Source: Torreya grandis
Lineage: Eukaryota > Streptophyta > Pinopsida > Cupressales > Taxaceae
Direction: 5' to 3'
Assembly (NCBI GenBank): GCA_037957365.1
Contig: JARHVA010000251.1
Location: 474,501-538,500, forward strand
DNA: 64,000 nt
Shown here: piece after piece, positions 61,801 to 64,000 of the stretch
Position numbering within the stretch: the stretch's first letter is position 1
Layout of the letters: each line of letters begins with the position of its first letter
The notes under the pieces: generated by a model
Seen by the model: the letters and a program-made list of their open reading frames with translations, nothing else
Databases searched by the model: none
What the model was told of the DNA's origin: nothing
Translations under genes and position numbers: made by a program

Positions 61801-61905
61801 ATTATTTAAATGTCAAGGCTAAGACACTAAACTTGAAGAATTAAATACATTTGTTAGTAAAACTAAGGTTAGCATATCATTCTCCTTAGCCATATATGAT
61901 ATGTG
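58881..61905 (-). other. element 5 leader, about 3 kb
   Basis: No domain found on either strand. Several unrelated open frames (58916, 59994, 60764) have no motifs. The phrase ggtggttataatca occurs near 59342 and 59429. The length is unusual for a gypsy leader. Confidence 0.45.
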
Positions 61906-61923
61906 GTCCCATTGGGCATGCCA
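61906..61923 (-). other. element 5 primer-binding site
   Basis: Plus strand ggtcccattgggcatgcca; minus strand TGGCATGCCCAATGGGAC. It matches 15 of 18 bases of the element 1 site and fixes the position of the 5' LTR. Confidence 0.72.
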
Positions 61924-61926
61924 TTA

Positions 61927-62620
61927 TGTACCTTAGATGTTATAAGAGTTAATCATATGTATATTAGTCCCTTGTTGGTCCAAATAACAAAAATAAAGCA
62001 TAATAATACACTAGGACTAAACACTCCTGCCTAAGAACTAGGGAAAACATAACATAATAAGCAAGATCAAAAAATAGAAATAAAGACTACACATTTCTTA
62101 CCTCTTTTATTGAATTTGATTCTTACTTATTGGAATTAGAATTTTCATGATCAGCCTATGATAATTTTAATCTTCTAACAATGTTCTTCCATGGTGGTAG
62201 CATCTCTCCAATATTCACTTGTCACTTGGTGTGAAGCTTGGCATAAATTAGGCATTATAACACTACTCTCAAATGATTCAAGAAGGTATTCCATTAGGAT
62301 AACCTTACACACAAAATCTTGTTGGAATTTGGTGTGGGAACTTGTATTTATATCTCCAATAACTAACTCTAACCCTAGGGAGGTTAGGTTCTAACTTGGG
62401 TTGAGTCTAAATTAACCTTGGTTGAGTCAGTATAACACTAGGTTGGGTCAAATCACTCATGAAATTTTGATACCTTAGTTTCAAATATTTATGAGGCATG
62501 AAAACTCATTTTAGATATTTTTGAGGTGTGACTCATATTTTTGGGATATTCAAGAAATAATAAATCACTCTATTATCTACTTTGACCTTTTGACTTCATA
62601 TTTGGCTAAACTTTTCTCTT
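61927..62620 (-). repeat. element 5 5' LTR, downstream part
   Basis: On the plus strand it starts TGTACCTTAG just beyond the primer site. A TATA box (TATAAATA, minus strand) lies at 62345-62352 in the context gagatataaatacaag, so U3 is to the right and R/U5 to the left. The right end and the partner copy were not found, so the limit is arbitrary. Confidence 0.45.
62345..62352 (-). promoter_or_regulatory. element 5 LTR TATA box
   Basis: TATAAATA on the minus strand, about 420 bp upstream of the primer site, in the right orientation for element 5. Confidence 0.5.
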
Positions 62621-63365
62621 TTGGTAAATGAAATTCACCAATTTGATTTGAAATATTTGTTTAGGTATGTTAATTAGGATTTTTAATGTAATTAATCTTG
62701 CATAGTTATTTTTGGATTTTGTTAATTTTTTTAAATGTTTTCAATTAATACCTTGATAGGCCAAACATGCTAAATTACTAGGTTATAATTTGACTAGGGT
62801 TAAAACTGAATTATATTTTTAGTGCATATAGGGTAATATGCTAAATAACCTAACATCATCACATTTCTAGGAAATTAAATCCCCTATATAGACAAATTTA
62901 TAAAATTTAGATGATTTATAGGATTAAAATGTGTCATTTGCTATAAATTGAACTAAATCCCAGTTTATGCACAAAAGTGGATAAAAATAAGTGTCTAAAG
63001 TGTTAAATTTATATTTCAAGCTTAAAAACCAATCACAAGCTTCTTCTTATAATGTATAAGGAAATAATCTACAAGACATATCTTCAAATTTCACATTCAA
63101 ACCATTCATAGTAGATTTGAAAGTAATAAGATGTTCTTCAATAGTTCTTTTCTAATTTTTTTCAAAACTAGGAAGAAAAATAAATTGATCATATGATAAA
63201 TCATGTTGATTACTTGCGATGTTTATGGATGATTCACTAAGACAAGACATAATTTTTTTTTATTTTCTAATTTTTTTAATTTTAACAAGCAATTGAAATA
63301 AAATGATGCATTGAATGAAAATTGATTATAAGGGCCCTCCTTTTAGCACTAAATTTATTTCAATG
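62621..63365. other. AT-rich DNA, possibly U3 of element 5
   Basis: No coding or repeat signal seen. It ends where dispersed repeat copy B begins. Confidence 0.4.
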
Positions 63366-64000
63366 CAGGTTTTTAGAAAACCATAGTTAATGGGTTTTCA
63401 CATTCTCATTTTAGGATCAGTGATTCATCACTCCAAGGTATGAGTTATAGGTATGTGGTTTTAGATTAACCAAGTGGTGGAATAACAAAATGTGGCCTAC
63501 ATTTCATCAAGGTAAATTAACTCAAGTGATAAAATTAACATCCAAGAACATATATTTACAATGATGCTATATTAAAATAATACTATCTCATTAACAAATT
63601 AAAAAAGGTAAGAAGAGAAAGGTAGAAAAGAAGGCCTGTATACCAAATAAGATTAAATCTTTCTAAGTTAACTTTTGAACTATGGGTTGGACAAGTAATT
63701 ATAAATATTTTTTTACTAAATTTTTTTATAAGTACACCAAAAATAAAGCACAGTTAGGAGTCCAAGGAAACAATAACATAGTAAAATTAAGCATATATAA
63801 TTACATTTATAAGGGGGATTATGATTAATACACAAAATAAATTTAAATTAACAATAACACAATATGAATAACTATATTTAAAAGACAACTCATCCACAAT
63901 TAAGAGACTAAGATAACAAAATGATTTCACTTCTTATAAGATTCATATGTTTGGAGAAGAATCATATTTGCACATCAAGAATAACTATAGAATAGTTCAT
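63366..64000. repeat. dispersed repeat, copy B (runs off the window)
   Basis: Homologous to 4799-5470 in the same orientation; see copy A. It is cut by the window edge. Confidence 0.8.

Larger units (their letters stand above)
44811..61926 (-). mobile_element. Ty3/gypsy element 5 (Tat-like), interrupted by a copia insertion
   Basis: Minus strand. From right to left: primer site 61906-61923, long leader, gag 58880-57090, copia insertion 50735-57089, rest of gag, protease, RT, RNase H, archaeal RNase H, integrase, stop at 44811-44813. Part of a 5' LTR lies right of 61926. The order RT-RNaseH-aRNaseH-integrase is the standard Tat order and contrasts with element 2. Heavy decay: stops in every domain and YVDD changed to YVVD. 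Confidence 0.85.

Overview
The window looks like intergenic plant nuclear DNA, probably from a large-genome seed plant. A gymnosperm is plausible but not provable from sequence alone. I see no intact host gene, no rRNA or tRNA gene and no bacterial-type feature. What can be read is a mosaic of old LTR retrotransposons in different stages of decay, plus microsatellites and a minisatellite. Most are Ty3/gypsy elements of the Tat-like kind (duplicated RNase H, zinc-finger Gag, no chromodomain seen), and one is Ty1/copia.

Layout. 1-6255: AT-rich DNA without a recognisable element, holding (TA)n and (GA)n microsatellites, a short gaatagtg repeat, a decayed Lys/Glu-rich coding remnant and one copy of a dispersed repeat. 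6256-6720: a tandem array with a period of about 88-90 bp. 6891-19201: gypsy element 1, minus strand, the best preserved structurally. It has two ~1.44 kb LTRs, a perfect 5-bp target duplication (CATAT), a primer site and a polypurine tract. Gag, two zinc-finger modules, protease, RT and part of RNase H remain, but integrase is gone. In its place, next to the 3' LTR and antisense to pol, lies a plant mobile domain (PMD) coding fragment. 21160-23701: a faint gag remnant (element 3). 26367-36975: gypsy element 2, plus strand, with ~2.17 kb LTRs and an ATATT duplication. Its gag-pol lies in one frame for about 6 kb and carries 33 in-frame stops. 39780-43840: very decayed gypsy element 4, plus strand. 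44811-61926 and beyond: gypsy element 5, minus strand, with a copia element (50735-57089, 295-bp LTRs) nested inside its gag. 63366-64000: a second copy of the dispersed repeat seen at 4799.

Notable points. (1) Element 1 carries about 33 degenerate copies of a 12-bp palindrome, ACCGACGTCGGT, spaced about 20 bp apart, and only in its non-coding parts (both LTRs, 5' leader, 3' internal region). (2) The U3 of element 2 carries about a dozen degenerate G-box-like sites upstream of its TATA box. (3) Element 2 has its archaeal-type RNase H upstream of RT, whereas element 5 shows the usual order, RT-RNaseH-aRNaseH-integrase. (4) Elements 1, 2 and 5 share the same unusual primer-binding site, TGGCAYGCCCRRTGGRA. 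(5) The stops in element 2 are dominated by TAG at likely glutamine positions, with no frameshift until the last codons, which fits methylation-driven C-to-T decay.

All coding calls are pseudogenes or fragments. Domain calls rest on motifs read by eye from translations; no database search was run.
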